DNA of 64,000 bases from Glandiceps talaboti (GCF_964340395.1 NC_135554.1:10661475-10725474); one strand, 5' to 3'; shown: positions 1-15,900, numbered from the stretch's first letter. Notes: a model not told the origin generated them from the letters alone. A program made the numbers and translations.

Positions 1-215
1 TATGCTGTGGGTGTGGCCATGGTTTCTATGCTGTGGATGTGGCCATGGTTTCTATGCTGTGGGTGTGGCCATGGTTTCTATACTGTGGGTGTGACCATGG
101 TTGATATGCTGTGGGTGTGGCCATGGTTTCTATGCTGTGGATGTGGCCATGGCTTCTATGCTGTGGGTGTGGCCATGGTTTCTATGCTGTGGCCCATGGT
201 TTCTATGCTCTTTAC
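1..215. repeat. 26-bp minisatellite at left edge
   Basis: Seven imperfect head-to-tail copies of a 26-bp unit (tatgctgtgggtgtggccat plus ggtttc) and a shortened eighth; the array may continue to the left of the window. Confidence 0.9.
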
Positions 216-848
216 CATTGTAAAAAGATAGTCATCTAGCTGTTGCTATGGGTGTACTCTTTACTGCGAGCCATAGTTGTGTCCATGTTTTGAATGTGTG
301 CTGTGTCTACCATGTGCAACCACTGTTGTCGTCTAAAATACTAGGATACTGTCATTTGCCCATTTCTATGGAGGTTTTTCTTCTTTCTAGACATATCTAT
401 ATGAATTTAGTTTTTATTGTTATGTTCAATTGACTTCCAATAACTGGCATCTGTGAACTTGAAAGTTCAATTTGCTGTTGCTATGGTCCTGCACTTGGTT
501 GCTAGATACATTGTGTATATCTGTGTCCATTCTGTTAATGTTTGTTCAATTGTGTACCATGCATTCATCACTGTTGTTAGACAGAAAAATACTTTTTCTG
601 TTAGACAGAAAAATACTTTATCCAGTGCCTACAGCACTACTGAACATTATAGTTCAGCTGCACTAAAAACATGGTAATTCATCTCTGGCACCAAACAAAT
701 ACTGTACAAAATACAAAGGCAATACAAAATATAATATTACATAATAGTGAACAATTAATAAAATATTTGACAATCATGGATGAGTAACATTCACAAGTAT
801 CTTACTCTTAAATACATTGCCTAAATTAATTGGTTTAAAGCATCTTAC
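216..848. other. Non-coding flank left of gene A exon 13
   Basis: Interspersed-repeat DNA with 'gctgttgctatgg' units like those at 22.9-23.4 kb, ending in a terminal hairpin (agcactactgaac / gttcagctgcact) near 622-665. By analogy with gene B this is probably intron 13 of gene A. No exon was recognised. Confidence 0.6.
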
Positions 849-918
849 TTGTTGACATAGTTGTTGCCATAGTTGCTTCACTGTATTCTCCAAGTCCAGC
901 TCCTGTGACAGCCCCAAC
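849..918 (-). CDS. Gene A exon 13: FN3 domain 3, last part
   Basis: A 70-bp exon (phase 0 to 1) encoding [20 protein letters not shown] and then MST. Acceptor AAATAG, donor ACAA|GTAAGA. Length and phase equal gene B exon 13 ([18 protein letters not shown]). This is the last exon of gene A inside the window. Confidence 0.85.
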
Positions 919-3900
919 CTATTTGACATCAAGACCATAAATTTAATTTAACAACATGAATACTATTATTATAAGAAGAAAAATGTGAAAATCTCTTTTA
1001 AAAAATGATGGGTTAGTCAGAAGATGCGGAAAAAGTGTACATTTTGGCAATGCTTTTATTTCATAATAATTGTAATTTTAAAAGTCTGGGTGCCTTAGGA
1101 ATAAAAAAATTCAAAGTTTAATCAAAGCACACAATGAACTATCAATGTAAGTGCACTTCAAGCTAGCCTACATGTGTCAGTTGATGAATTCTTTCAAAAT
1201 CAAAATGAAAAGTCAAATAGATGGTTTACCTGGACATAATAAGATTCTTCATATTGTAGACCATGAATTCTATATATATTGATGTCTTGTAGATTATCAG
1301 TTACATTTATCATTTCATTGTTCTCATCTTCTACTTTCCAGTATTTGATGATATACTGGTTTATCACTCCATTTACTGGTTCAGGTATCAACCATTGGAC
1401 ATCTATGGTAGATGCTTGAGCATCCAATGTAACATTTCTTGGTTCTGAAGGTACTATTATCAAAGAGATAAAGAAATAATGTAATTAACAATGCTCTTTC
1501 TTAGCAATGAAACAGGGTTATGTCAACTAGAAATTAACATTTATAATTTTATCATTGTTTCTAAATATCTTGTTTCTAATACCAAACATCATTAACAATC
1601 TTAAAGTGGCCATAAGGATGACAAAGTGGTATTTATTTTAGATTTTTAATTCTTATGACAACTCTACTATGTTTACCTAATTGAAAAAAACCCAGTGTGA
1701 AACAGCATCGACAAAATCCATGACTGTTTGTAACTCCATAATTTACAAACAGCTAAAAAGAGCATAAAAGGTTTGTAATTATACGTACAATAACAACAAC
1801 TTTAAACATTTCAAAAATACAACAAGGATTTAGTATATGATATTTCATTGTTTTCTCAAGTATAACTGTATAGTTGAGTTGTTTTATAAATCAAATAGCT
1901 AAAATAAATACTCCTTTGTCATCCACATGATATGGCCACTTTAATTTCAAGATGCAACACCCCCCCCCCCAACCCTGACCCCCTGTAACCCCCCACCCCC
2001 ATCCCCATCCATTACAATGAGGGTTAATAACCTAATCATTTCTTATATCAATCCAGATACCCACGGTTGGGAATGCAATGAGAAATACTTACAATTATGG
2101 TGATATCATATCTTCCCTTCAACATTCTACTAACTAAGGTAGATTACAATGACTTAATTATTTGACATGCACTTAAAATACACAAAGTAAATTATATGTA
2201 TGAGAATACAACTTATCAAGCAATCACAATCTGCTACAGGTACAGAGACATCATTACTTCACTACTTACCATCCTCATCTGTTCTTTCTGTTTCAGGTGA
2301 ACTCCATGGACTTTGTTCATCTTTGTTGTTGAATAAGATTTCTATTTCATATTCAGTGTAAGCTAACAATCCATCTATGCGAAAGGAAGTTGCAGTACCA
2401 ATATTTCCTGTGGTCATCTCATAATCATCTCTACTATTTGCCTTTTTGTATCTGATTACAAAGCTTTCAATGTATCCATCTGTACCTCCATAGTTACATT
2501 TGATCTCGGGTGATGAAGGCACCTATATAAAAGGATAACAAATGAATTAAACGCAAGGACATGTAACTATTACTACTTAACTTATACCTTAATTAAGTGT
2601 GTAATTAAGTTAACAATATATCTGTGTCAAAGGATCAAGATTTACCACCAATTTTGTATTGCTCCTCATAATTATCAGCACAATTTGCCTTTCTGATATC
2701 TGACTTCAAAGCTCTTACAATGAGTAACACTGAAGTAAAGCACTTTCTCTATGTGCTACACTCATTTACAGCATTCACAGCAAGTGTAAAAGTATACTTT
2801 TTCAATTGGTATATTTACAAGCCTAGCATGTGGCCTTTCTAATGTGGTCAATAAGCAAATGAACCAGTATACTTTTAGTTACACTTGATATGGATGCTAT
2901 AAACGATAGTGGTACATACAGATAATGCTTTACTTTGGTGTTATGGGTTGTAATGTATCCATCTGTTTCTCCATGGTTACATTGATCTCAAATTCACATA
3001 AACTATATAATCATTCTCAGTGTTTTGAAATGATTAACCTACCTTAATATTAAACTGTATTGCATTGGGACTTAATGCATTGGTACTGGTAATAGTAGGT
3101 CCTTCTGTTGGCTCTACAATGAAAAACAATTAAAATACAATACAAATTAATACATACATTGCCATTAAGTATGTACATGTACAGTTCTATATTTTTAACT
3201 TTGACAATATTATTTGCTATTCTTTTCAAAACAATGCAACAGACAAACGGCAATACATGTATGTGTGTGACACTGTGTACTCATGTATGTATATTGACCA
3301 ATGTGCAAAATGGGGACAATTTGTTTAAATTAAAAAACATTTCTACTCACAAAATCAAAAAAAAAAATTGGGATTCTCTTCCAAGTAATGTTTTGACTCT
3401 GTGAGTAGAAATGTAATTATTTAAATTTACTTTGGCTCATAAAATAGTGAACACAAAAGAATGACATATCTAAATTCTTATCCCATTGGCTTTAGAATTA
3501 CATTCTTGTCTAAAAGAAATACCCAAACACTGTTCTGAACTTCAAGAAAATATACAATGTACATGATGTCATGTACTTATTTGTTCACCTCTGTTATTCA
3601 AAGCAGTTCTATTTATTTATTTTCCATACATGTACAAATTATGTTGATGGGCAATTAATTAATTACTCTGGTCAGTGATTCTAACCTCTATATTATTATT
3701 ATTTAATATTCATAGTTGTGTCCATCAAAAATGTACAATCACATGTATGGTGAACAGGTTTGGAATTTCATTATGCAAGCCTCCCTATCATAAAACATTT
3801 ACATGTATTTCTGCAAGTGAAACACACTGCTACACTTTTAGTGAATACAGTATGGTGAAAAACAGCAACAATAAGAATTGTAACAGCAACAAATTTACTG

Positions 3901-6900
3901 TTAAAAAGTAACAATGCAAGAAATGCTCTGAGAACTAAATAATGAAATTATAATAAACAATTTGTCTTGTCAAAAAGTATGCATACAATGTAGACCATGA
4001 TGAGTCCCTGCATTGAGACTGTTTCTCTAAATTGTCATAATCTTCAACTTTACTAGTATTTGTAAGTAGATTTTTGTCTGATTGTCGATTTTGATGTATG
4101 AGGGCCTCAATGGAAAGAAGCCAACCCTGCAACGCTCTGCATTGTTTAATGCTTATTGAGATATTTTATAAAGATATTTTATAATTATAACACTAAATTA
4201 TTAATTAAATATAAATTTTTCAACTAAGTAGCCAACAGAAATAGCCTGTCTGGTCTCATCATTTTCCTTTACATCTGCAAGTTTGTTTTGATACTGACAT
4301 ACAATGTACATGTATACCATTTGGACACATGTATCCTTCAAAGTAAAATGTGTCATCTTGACTTTCAAAAGTAGTTATTATATATTTTGCAATCGTTTTA
4401 ATTCTGTACTTACCATCACATAATGTAATCTCTGTTATATATGCGTCTTTGCTTCCTTCTCCATTTGGTCCTGGTCTCTTGACAGTCACTGTGAAATCAT
4501 AACTAGTTGACCACTGTAGTCCAGTAATGGTGGTACTGTAACTTGTCTTACTAGGGTCTTGTACAGTGAAATCTTCATGCAAAGTCCAGTCATTTTCTCC
4601 TGTCTGTTTGTAATAGACTGTGTAAGCTTCTACTGGTCCATCACCAATGTCAGTTGATTCATCCCATTTCTGCCAGCTGATAGTTGCTTCAGTAGCTTCA
4701 ACCATGACAGTTGGAGTATTGGTAGACGCAAACCTTGGCAGGTCTAATATACATACAGTGAGATATGATATTTAGTAATATTTTATTTTATTATAGGAAG
4801 TTTTGTCAACAAAGGTGAATTTTGGCAAGTCTATTTAATAATATGTTATTTTTAAACAAACACACACACACACACACACATACATACCGTATACATACAT
4901 TTTATCATATACCTATTACACTAAAATGAATCTCAGTTCAGTTGTGCTAAAAACAGAATACCAGTGACCACACATATATTTGTAATAACAGGCACAAATG
5001 TAATAATATGCCATATTCTGGTTATTACTGAATTTGTGGCCATTTCTCAGGTAAGTGCCACAAGATCTGGCAAAGTAAGGGCTAAAATTTTTGTCATGGC
5101 AGCTGGTTGCATGGAGCAATGAATGGAATGTGTGTTTTGATTACTGGTAGTCTCTGATGAAATAGTATTGTGGGAACAACATACAGAATGAGTTGTTGTT
5201 CCAATACGCAACTATTGTGGCCCTCACTTCCTGTCACCAAACGGCTTGCGAACATGAAGTGCTGCTAGTGGCCAAACTATGAATTTCAAACCTTTTATCT
5301 TTCCTATAACTGGAATATGGTGTATTGAACACTGACATGTTAGATCTCATCAAAGGAAAATTACATGCTTGATAACATAGTTTCTTTCTTTCCTTTGATT
5401 GACTATTCTTGACAAACACAACAACAGTCAGGGTATTTCAATAGCATTTAATTTCTCATCTCAGTTCTCATTGTAAAATCTCATTTCTTTCATGAAATCT
5501 TTATTATAGCTCACTTACCATACACATCAACAGTTATAGTCTGTGATGATGCACGAAATGGATAGATCTGAAGAAAACAAAAATACTGTTCACCAGCATT
5601 CACTGTAACATCATTAAAAGTTGCAGCATACAGATAACTTGACTCTTCTTGGATATTATTAGGAGTCAACCATGATGAAGACCCTATGAGTTGAACTTGG
5701 ATTTCATTTGAACCAGATGCAGGTCCTGGATTACCATAACTTTCACAGGTAAAGGAGGTTTCCTCACCAGGATTTACTTTATCATTGTAAAATTCTGTAA
5801 CCTTCGGAATGCCCTCTGTAATTGAAAGGCAATGTGACAAATTATTCAAAACATGCAAGACACAACCGAACACAATTAGCTGAAATATACTAGGTATATT
5901 ATTTACACTCTGAATTCAGAACTAAAACAAACATACATGTATAATACACATGTTATACACAGATTATGAAGGAATGCCAGTCATTATATCGATGTTTAAG
6001 TTTTGCTGTGTGGCATATACTGTTCAAGTGAACAATCATGAAAATGAAGGGTTTGTACATAATTTTACAGGTTATAAAAATCTATCTCTTCATTTAATTT
6101 GATGGTGATATCTTCTGATATAAATAGTAATTCTATTTGATGATATGCCACATACAGAGAGACTTAGAATTTAAGTCTACCCAGTCATATGCAAATTATG
6201 TTAAGTTTTATTTTGGCACTTAACATGATAGATGAAAGTTTCATTTTTTTATTTGAACTTACTTCCTTGACATTCGTTATTACTAAGAGGAATCCATCCT
6301 GGAGCACATTCTCCATTCGGACAGACACCTGTATTCTTATCACATGCTGCATTGTCTTTACAGTGACAGTTGTAGTTACACAGAGCACCATACATACCAT
6401 CTGAACAAGAGACAGGTACTGAAAAGGAGGACATTAGTTAGGTAATGGCATCAATTACACTTAGAAATATAGGTCATATATTGTGTTTGACTCTCTTGCC
6501 AGTCATTCCACTCCAACCAGGATATGTTCTTTTTAAACATCTCATCAATGTTTGTTTGTGCTATATCTTCTTTTTTTCATAATTCATTAATTTATTGATT
6601 TCTTTTATTGTTGAACAAGCCTCTATTGAAGACATGCCCCCCCCCCCCCCAATTCAATCTGAATTTTCGTTCTACAAGGTCATGTGGTGAGGAATCTTCA
6701 TCATTCAAGGTACATGTATTGTTGAACAAGTCTCATTGAAGACATACAAATGTACTCCCCCCCCCCCCCCAACACACACATTTAAACTTACCAATTCATA
6801 CTTTGATTTAAATCTTTAAGTACCCTATAGTGATGTGCATTATTGGGATATAGTATCTGAAATTTGTGTAATGTTTGGTTTGCAGACTAGCTATAAAGCT

Positions 6901-9900
6901 TCCAGAGTAAATGGAATAAATGTGAAATTTTGTGATAAAAGTAGTCACCATTTCATCACTAGTGTTAATACCACATAGCACACGTGATATATGCTGATCT
7001 CAGTCTCTAACATTAGAACCATATTTGTTTGATATCAACCAAAGAATGCAAGTGTGCATAAACACTGAAAATTATTTGACCTTAAACTTAAAGGTCAAGG
7101 ACAAAGATCAGTCTCTCATCAGAAAGCTGTTGATATATATAAACATGGGTGTAGATACTCACATGAAGCCTCTACTGTGCTTCCAGTGTGAGAGATCGAA
7201 ATGAATTTTTATGACAAAAATGGCTGCATCAAGACATTACAGCAAACATAACAGAATGAAGTGATGCACACATATGAACTACTATACCTGATTTTAACAA
7301 GGTTAAGTACAAACAAGTCTTCATGAAAGACACAGCCCTCAAAAAAGTATTTCTTGTTGTGACTACAACAAGTTCTTTAGTTTGTACACTATGTCGCAGG
7401 TTTTCAGTTCAAAAGGGACAACAACTATGGCATGGCCTTTAAGGCAATCAAAAAGATACACTGACAACACCTGAAAGGGTTGTGCATATCTTATCTATTA
7501 TGTGTAGATCCTCAACAATTTCAGGTACATTAGCATTAATATTTATATTATCTTAATGATTTCAAAATAGGAAGACATAGCTATTTTATCCTGAAGATGA
7601 AGGGCTAGGTCAAGGTCAAAAGTCAGTGTGTCATAGAAAGCTCATCATTGATAACCATAACGAAGGCACTTGAATAGGGTCTCTATCTGTTAAGCGTCAA
7701 GAGTTATTGGCCAAAATGTGAATATCCATGACAAATATGGCCACTATTTTGCTGTTATCGTGGGAGTTGCGAAACGAACTGATGTGTATATGCAGACTAT
7801 ACATGTAGCATCTGACATTTGTACAAAGTTTGGTTGAAATCAGTCCATGCATATCAGAGATATACATGTACATACACACTTTGATAATAATATTATAGCT
7901 ATATGACCTTGAAGATGGAGGTCAAGGTCAAAAGTCAATGTGCCATTCAAAAGCTCATGAATGATAACATGGGTGAAGACACTTAAATGAGGTTTCTATC
8001 TGTTAAACTTCTAGATTTATTGGGCAAAGTGTGATTATTTACGACAAATATGGCCAACATTTCGATGTTGTCGTGAGGGTTGTAAAACCAAGTGACGTGC
8101 ATACGCCCTCCATAACATCTGAAATTTGTACCAGGTTTGGTTGAAATTGGCACATGCATATTGGAGATAGAGGTGGACACGGAATGACGGATGGACTGAC
8201 GGGACCCAACATAGTAGCCCCTGTTGGGTTTTGCCCTTTGGAGGCTAATTAAAGATACAATGTATGTAACCAGGTAGTCTCTTATATACAGTCACATAAT
8301 TACATGCATGTGTATGTATGTATCACATGCCTTAGCATGGTCTAATGTACAAATGTACGCAGGTTTGACTTTTACGTGTACAAGCATAGTCTTGGTGCAT
8401 AGCTGAATAAATTTGAGAAACCAACAATGACACCTGTATGTTGCCTAGTACATGTAATATTGTATCTGATATACTTGGGTATTATGTGACAAGGTGAATT
8501 TCTTGCCCCAAGTTTTAAAGTAAACAGTTTCAATGTGACTGGCACACCTTTCTCAACCTAAACCTGTAGATTTTGTAGGTATTTCTAAAATCTGTTGAGA
8601 TCAAATTTGATTAGGGCTGAAAATGGAACAATTATCTTTAATGTTTGAACATTAGAAACTAAAGAATATATACAATTAGTTTTCCTCCTTCCCCTGCATA
8701 CATGTATTTATATACCGGTATTCATGGTCATTCTATTTGTCATTTTTTAGCATCACTGAATTTTAGTTCTGTTGTGCTGAAAAGTCATCATCATTCATTG
8801 ATAAGGTATTGTTGAATTCTGGGCAATCTATTAAGGTCTGAAGATAAAGTGACAGAACTTACCATTGCAATAGTCTCCACTCCATCCAAATGCACAGGCA
8901 TTCCCAGCTTGACATCCTGTGGCTGCATTACATCCTGATACACAATGACATGTCTGTGTACATCCAGCACCATACATACCACTTGGACAAGCTGAGCATA
9001 GAATGATGCCAATTATAATATACTTTAAAATTTGTCGATTTTGAAACAATTCAAGATTTAATTATTCTTATCAATAGAGATTTAGTGCTGATCATAAATA
9101 ATGTAAAGAGTATGAGATACAAGTTGAAATGTGTGTTTAAAGTTGTTTATTTTGATAATACTTGTAAAATTCTACTAGCACATCTGTATGCACAGTGATA
9201 CCATAAAATAAACACATTTACAAGAACATTACATAAGAAATTTAATTTAAGAACTTTCTATAGAACTATGACCAGAATATGACTTTGTGCATAATGGTAC
9301 ACAACCTGCAACATTAACAACAAACAAGCAATTAGCATGGTCACTTTTGTACAGTTCTAATCTGACCCAAGACAAGGTCGCCATACATATTCCTGTACAC
9401 GTACATGTGTAAATATGACTGACAGACTCAGGAAATATAAAACAATAGATGTTATTCAACAATATTTTTCTTCGTTCAGCCAAGGAAAATACAAGTGACC
9501 TAAGTGGCCTTTGTCAGTACTCATCTACCGACTTGTAGTGACAACCCTTGGGTCAAAAGTATTTTCTGGTTGAATGAAGAAAAATATCGGTGAATAACAT
9601 AATTATACCAGCGCCAGTAATATCAAAGAAAAATAAGAAAATAGTGCTAGTGTAACATCAATTTATGAATTGCACCTTGATGACACTGCACTTTCCAAGG
9701 CACACCATGATGTTAGTATTTTCCACTGCGTCAACAGAAAAATATACCATGGCTTGTGAAAATGAATATTACTGTATTTGCCATTTACAGAATAGAAATG
9801 TGACCTAGTGCTACTAAAAATACGCTACAACCCATTTGGAAATTGTAGGAAAATATGAGTTGTCAGTAGTGGGTAGTTTTCTTTGTAGTATAATAGTACA

Positions 9901-12900
9901 TGATGTACCGGATTTTGATACTTTATTACCTTTGTATAGAGTTCAACCCTTTTCATGAGGTACTACAGCGTAATATTTTGTGGTACCTACTTTTTTCACA
10001 GTCCAGATCGGTATATGATGTGCTACAGGAGCAGCCATAGGGATCAGCAACACAGAACATCTTTCCTTTGCAAGCATTATCGTTTCCACTTGAACATTTT
10101 CTGCCACATTCTGCTCCCCATCGATTTTTACCACATGCTGAACACACATAAATTTCAAATTCTTATTAACTGCTATTTATAGCACAAATTAAATAGAAAA
10201 GATATACATTTGTGCATATTAATGTGCCAATGGCATACATTAAATATTATAATTTAATGAATTCAATGAAAACAAGTTTTCAATTGGCAAAGATACTATT
10301 GTATACATGAACATTGTACTTCCCCATCACTTAAATGTGCTGTCAATACACTATTCTTTGATTACCAAACGTTCCAGGCATATGACATGTAAGGATTGAA
10401 AGAACATGGCTCAACAGTTTGTTGAATGATTAAAACACTGCCCATATGATGAATATTTCAGTTTAAAGGTTTGCAGCACAAGTGAATTGAGGTTCCATAG
10501 CAGTTGTGCTGCAGTGCCACTGATACTATATTTGGTAATAACAACAACAAAGCATGTACACAACCAGGTACAAATATAAGTCTTAGTATAGGAACACAAC
10601 CAGTTTGTGGTAGTGATATAGCAACATTATGGCAGTAAAGGGTGGCTCAGATTTGGTAAATTTAAATTTGAAATGTGGTCGTGGTTGCTTATTGTATGGC
10701 AATGTACTCAGCTGCATGTGAATTGATGACATTCATATTCATACACGTATATCTAATTAGGAAGAACATCATACATTTTCTCAAAATCAGCTTACGAGAG
10801 GGGGAGGGGAGAGAACCCCTCTTGTACTCTACTCCACCAGGCTATAGGCCTGGTGCAGGGCCATTGTAGCGCTGTTCTCCCCACCTCATATAATTAGTTC
10901 TCAACTGAAAGAAAAGTTAGTGAAAACCTTGATGAATGTATGATGCAACCATTTTCAATTGAACATATCTTTTCAAATAAAAATGACATATCCTAAATAA
11001 TATCCTTAAATTTTACCAAGCAATACAGCCTGCAGGTTGCTTACTTTAGGAATTGTTTACACACAGAGAAACACATACCGGTACATGCAGACGATGATGA
11101 TGATACAGACACAAAAACAGCCACACACTTCATGATGCCTTATATCACTACTTGTACTGATCAACCTCAGTTCAGTTGTAGTCTTATGCAACAATAACAG
11201 TCTGTTGTACCACTATGACACAAATATCTGTGTACATGTACTTACCTGTTTGACAATTATCTCCTTGAAACCCAGGGGGACATATACATACACCTATGGT
11301 AGCATTACATACTCCTCCATTATAACAAGTTGGACATGATAACTGACAGGTTTCACCATGCTTACCATTCGGACATTCTAGACAGGATTCAAAAACAAAT
11401 TTACATATCAACATCAATGTTATGTACAGTTCTAACAGTATAGTCTTCACAGAAGACATACGACACCCCCCCTCCCCCTCCCCCTATTCTTTACTTCTGT
11501 GTGACAGATTGGTGGAATGTCTGTGGATAAATGGATGAATTTATTATTTTTGTTAAGTTGTGACTAAGGAAGTAAAGTTCAGGTCAAATATATAGATACT
11601 GAGTAATAGAAATGTCATCTTAAAATAAAGAGAAAGATAATTGAATACAATTACAAGTCTTTTTTTATTCTTGCCCTATACATGTATATGTAGTGGAAAA
11701 TTAGCCATGATTCTGTAAGGTTCTATAACTTATAAGCAGCGACATAAATAATGCAGCCGCATGGGACTTAGCAGACAAATGTATTCATTAGATAAACATG
11801 AATATTCATGATTTGTAAGTGCTTATTCACGACTCCTTATACGGAACTTGCAAACAGCCATATTGCATGTTGGATCATGGGAAATGTGATAATAAATACA
11901 TGTACTAATCAATTAGTATTGTAAACAATATTGTTGCATTTTTTATAACCACGAATGATCAATTCATATTTAGCCTGACCAGTGTGGGAGGTTTATTTCA
12001 TCAGTAGCTCCAGATAAGTTATAACGATAACCACAGATAATCCCATAGTCCTTTGCGTCTGAGCATGCTCAGTCTGGATTGCAAGTTCCCTACTGTTGTA
12101 ACGTTTAGATAAATGGTCATAAATATTCAGTGTATATCTAACAAGTCTTCACAGAAGATACACCCTCAAACACTACAATGTGTCTGTGATAGGCATAAAT
12201 TGGCTTGATTTTGATAATTGGCACTTAAAGGGCAATGCCAAGGTCAAAGGTCAATGTCTAAAAGAAAGCTTGCATCTGATAATAAGAGGTTAGACACTTG
12301 AATGGAGTCTCTATGTATTACAGTTTTTGAGTTATGCAGTAAATAATGATTTTCAACTACAAATATGGCTGCCATTCAGTAACAGTGATATGAGCACCAA
12401 AAATAATGCTTGAATACCGTATAATATGCATAAAAATAATGTGTATACATGTAGTTACTTTCTTCAATATACGTGTTAACATAATTTAAAAGAAATTGGC
12501 AATATGTATGTACTTCAATGTGTCTGTGACAGCCAGAAATTGGCTTGAGTTTGATAATTGACCCTGAAGGTCAAGGTCAAATTAATGTAGCGAGAGTTAA
12601 GATCGAAGCGGAATATTTAAGAGATGCACACTGACTAGAAACAATTCTTTTTTTTTGGCCTTAAAAACTCCTACCATGAGATCTATGCTATAAAGTTTCA
12701 TGAAAGTTTCACATTATTACATGTTGTGGTTGGTCATAAGATCGCATCTGCAGGCAATCATGCTAGAGAATTCGCCTACATAACTTCATACAATCTCTTC
12801 ACTATAATATTTCAAAATTGAAAATCTGTTTTTACTTCATTTGATACTCCCACATCTGAGCAGCCTAGGAAGTTGCCAGTGAAAAATGTGCCAATGCCTG

Positions 12901-15900
12901 TGAATTCTATAAATATCAGCATTTAGCAGGTGACATTCTAAATTAAGTGGTATATAAACTGTGAAATTTCAAATATACCGTCATTTTTAATATCGGCAAT
13001 TTTGAAGGTCGCACTTGCAAGTAATTTATACGTCGCATTGTAGACAAAATATCCTGACTGACATACTCTGACTCCACCAGAACATACGAAGACAGACAAC
13101 ATAGTTGACATTAGTTTTGACTAACACTTCCATTAATTAGATAACAATTGCCGACCATTCACATGAGCAGTGTACACAAATTGAAGCACTGGGCAAGTGA
13201 TTTGGACAGTAGAATTTCACATGGTTTTCGATTTTTCGATTATAAAACCCATCCTTGCTCATTCTAATATAAGTAAAACTTTCCTATACCTGCAGAAACC
13301 TTCAAAGTGATATTTTAACATTTGAATAGAAGCATACAAATTATTAGTCTCAGACAATCTAATTAGATTTCTTGAGTTTACTCAAACGGATGTAACATTC
13401 AGGAAACTTGTTTGGTAACAAAAACTGATCAAAAGAGTCATCTTAATAAAACACCTCCAAGTCAAAAAAATTTACAAACAAAAAAATATTTACTTTGTGA
13501 ACAAATACTGTCCACTACACGAAAAGTCCAATTTCTTCACCTTTAACCAACCTTTACCCTACCTGTGACCCACCTAACCACCATCTCTGGTCCAGGGGTA
13601 GTACGAGACACAGTACCACTTTTGACTGTCTACAGCCCCCAGGGGAGAGATCACGGGGGGGGGGGGGGGGGGGTAAATTAAGTCAAATGTGGAACTTCGT
13701 CTCATACTCAACACATTTACACATCCTCTGCTCAAGATTGACCCCATTGGAAAGATATGGTCAAATATGGCTTTTCATATAGTGTTCTGAATTGGACAAG
13801 TGGTTTTTTAATTTCTACATGTCAAGCAGACAAGAAAACAATTTTTTCATTATTTCAAGCCCTGTGCATGAAAGGATATACCAACCAGTGGTTCAACTAT
13901 GCTAATAACAGTGTGTTACATGTTAATCTTGGTGTTATTAACAAGTAGGTGAGAGATCCCCATGGTTCCATTAAGACCTAGGTGGGAATTACCCCATGAA
14001 TGATTTACGAATTTCATGTACAACTGTTCACAGCAAACTTTTAATTTTCTGTAATGATTGTTTGGTCTAGTTGCTACGCATATTTGCATACATTTGTTGA
14101 AGATGGCATTGTTGCCCAACTGTACAGTTTTTAAAAATGTTTACTGCATACATGTACATTTCGGAGTTCATTTGCTAAATGACTATCCAGTTGCCTATCC
14201 AACCCTGTTGTTGAAAATGGAAATTAGTTGTCTAGCAACTAGTCAACTAGATTCCTACCAACAGTTCATTGCATTCACCCCACTCACTAGTCTATCAGCT
14301 AGCCCTCGGATGTTCTTCCGATACAATACGACACACAGCCGAACAACGCTATCGAGGATGGAACATGCGAGGTCTAGCGAATGTCATCAGGATATAAATA
14401 ACTGCCAATCAGAGAACCGTATTAGCGACAAGCACAAACAGAGGACAATAGCTAAATTTTCATGCATATTCATCTTAAGGAGGGACTTGTATAAATAACC
14501 ACCAATGCGTTAACTGAAATGTGTGAATGACAACGTCTACACACTCATCAAACTCACAATTACCATAAACCGATAAGCCATAGTAATGACGTTAATGTGT
14601 TTGTCAACACTTGCATGCAGAGATTCCCTGAGGTCATAGGTTATTGAATATATATATGCATAGATGGCCCAACCCACCACTCAAAGTAATCTCAATGGAA
14701 TGACGGGTCTGAAAATGACATTCGCTAGACTGTTCGGGCAGGCCCTCACATGCGAACTTCATTCACTTATAGTTATAGTATCGAAAGAAAGCCCAAACGT
14801 CTAGCAGCAAGACTACCCACTCACTTGACTTATGTCAAAACCATACATGTGTTCATTACTCATGGTCCAACAATGAGTGTTAAGTAGTATGGAGGGTACT
14901 GAAGATGCCGTTAGTCAAGGACATAATGCTTGATAAATTGAAAATTACCAATGTGATGTGATGATCAGTCCCAATACTCATTAATATATTTAATTTTTTT
15001 TTCATAAAATACAATAAAACAGAAAATTCCATACACTGACTTGAAATTAAGGCCTCTGAGTAAGCTACCCTCTGTGCATCTACATACCAGATATCAAAGC
15101 AATCTGACAAGAAGTATTTGAGTAGAAGTTGAAAATATCACTTTTTGACAAAAAATTCCTAAAAATTAAAAATGGCACAGATCAACTTGCCATGAACAAA
15201 TCTGAAAAGCCTGCCCCTAGGAACATGCAGACCAAATATCAATTTAAAGTGTACTGACTTGGAGAAGAAGATAAAAATAAAAAAGTTGACGTACTGATGA
15301 CAGAGAATCAACCTACATTTGTAACGAGTAAGCTCTGCTCAGCTATGCTGACAGCAGCATTAAAAAAATACACATTTTTAGACCTAATTTGCATATCACT
15401 GATGGGATCATCATAACATGACCAATTCTTAATATACACACCCCGAAGAACGTTCCAACCAAATTTCAGTCTAATCTGCTCAGTAGTATTGAAATTAAAG
15501 ATTTTTAACTAAAAAGACACATTTCTATACATAATTTGCATATCACTGATGGGATCATCATGTCATGATAAATTCTTAATTTAAACTCCTCTAAGAACGT
15601 TCCAATCAAATTTCAAATCAATCTGCTGAGTAATTTTCAGATTAAGTTTTTTGACCAAAAATCACATTGTTTTACACAAACCACACACCAGTGGTAGGAT
15701 CATTTTTGATTTGGACAATTTCCCAACTAGACACTCAAGGTAATATACCCACCAAATATCATGGCAGTCGGTCCAGAGGTATGTGACTATAACACACACA
15801 CTTACACACGCACACAGACAGAAAGACAAACAGACAGACACTTTGCCATGCCTATAGCACTACTGAACCTTATCAGTTCAGTTGTGCTAAAAACGTTATC

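Larger units (their letters stand above)
919..3042. other. Gene A introns 10-12
   Basis: Introns 919-1229, 1454-2269 and 2523-3042. AT-rich, with a C-rich run at about 1960-2010. Nothing else recognised. Confidence 0.7.

Noticed and set aside
1-848. FN3-4 or transmembrane exons of gene A
   Set aside because: I looked for minus-strand counterparts of gene B exons 14-19 and saw only minisatellite and dispersed repeat DNA.
14058-14498. 146-codon ORF on the plus strand in gene A intron 3
   Set aside because: Its first half is interspersed-repeat sequence also present near 22.9 kb, and the rest shows no recognisable protein.
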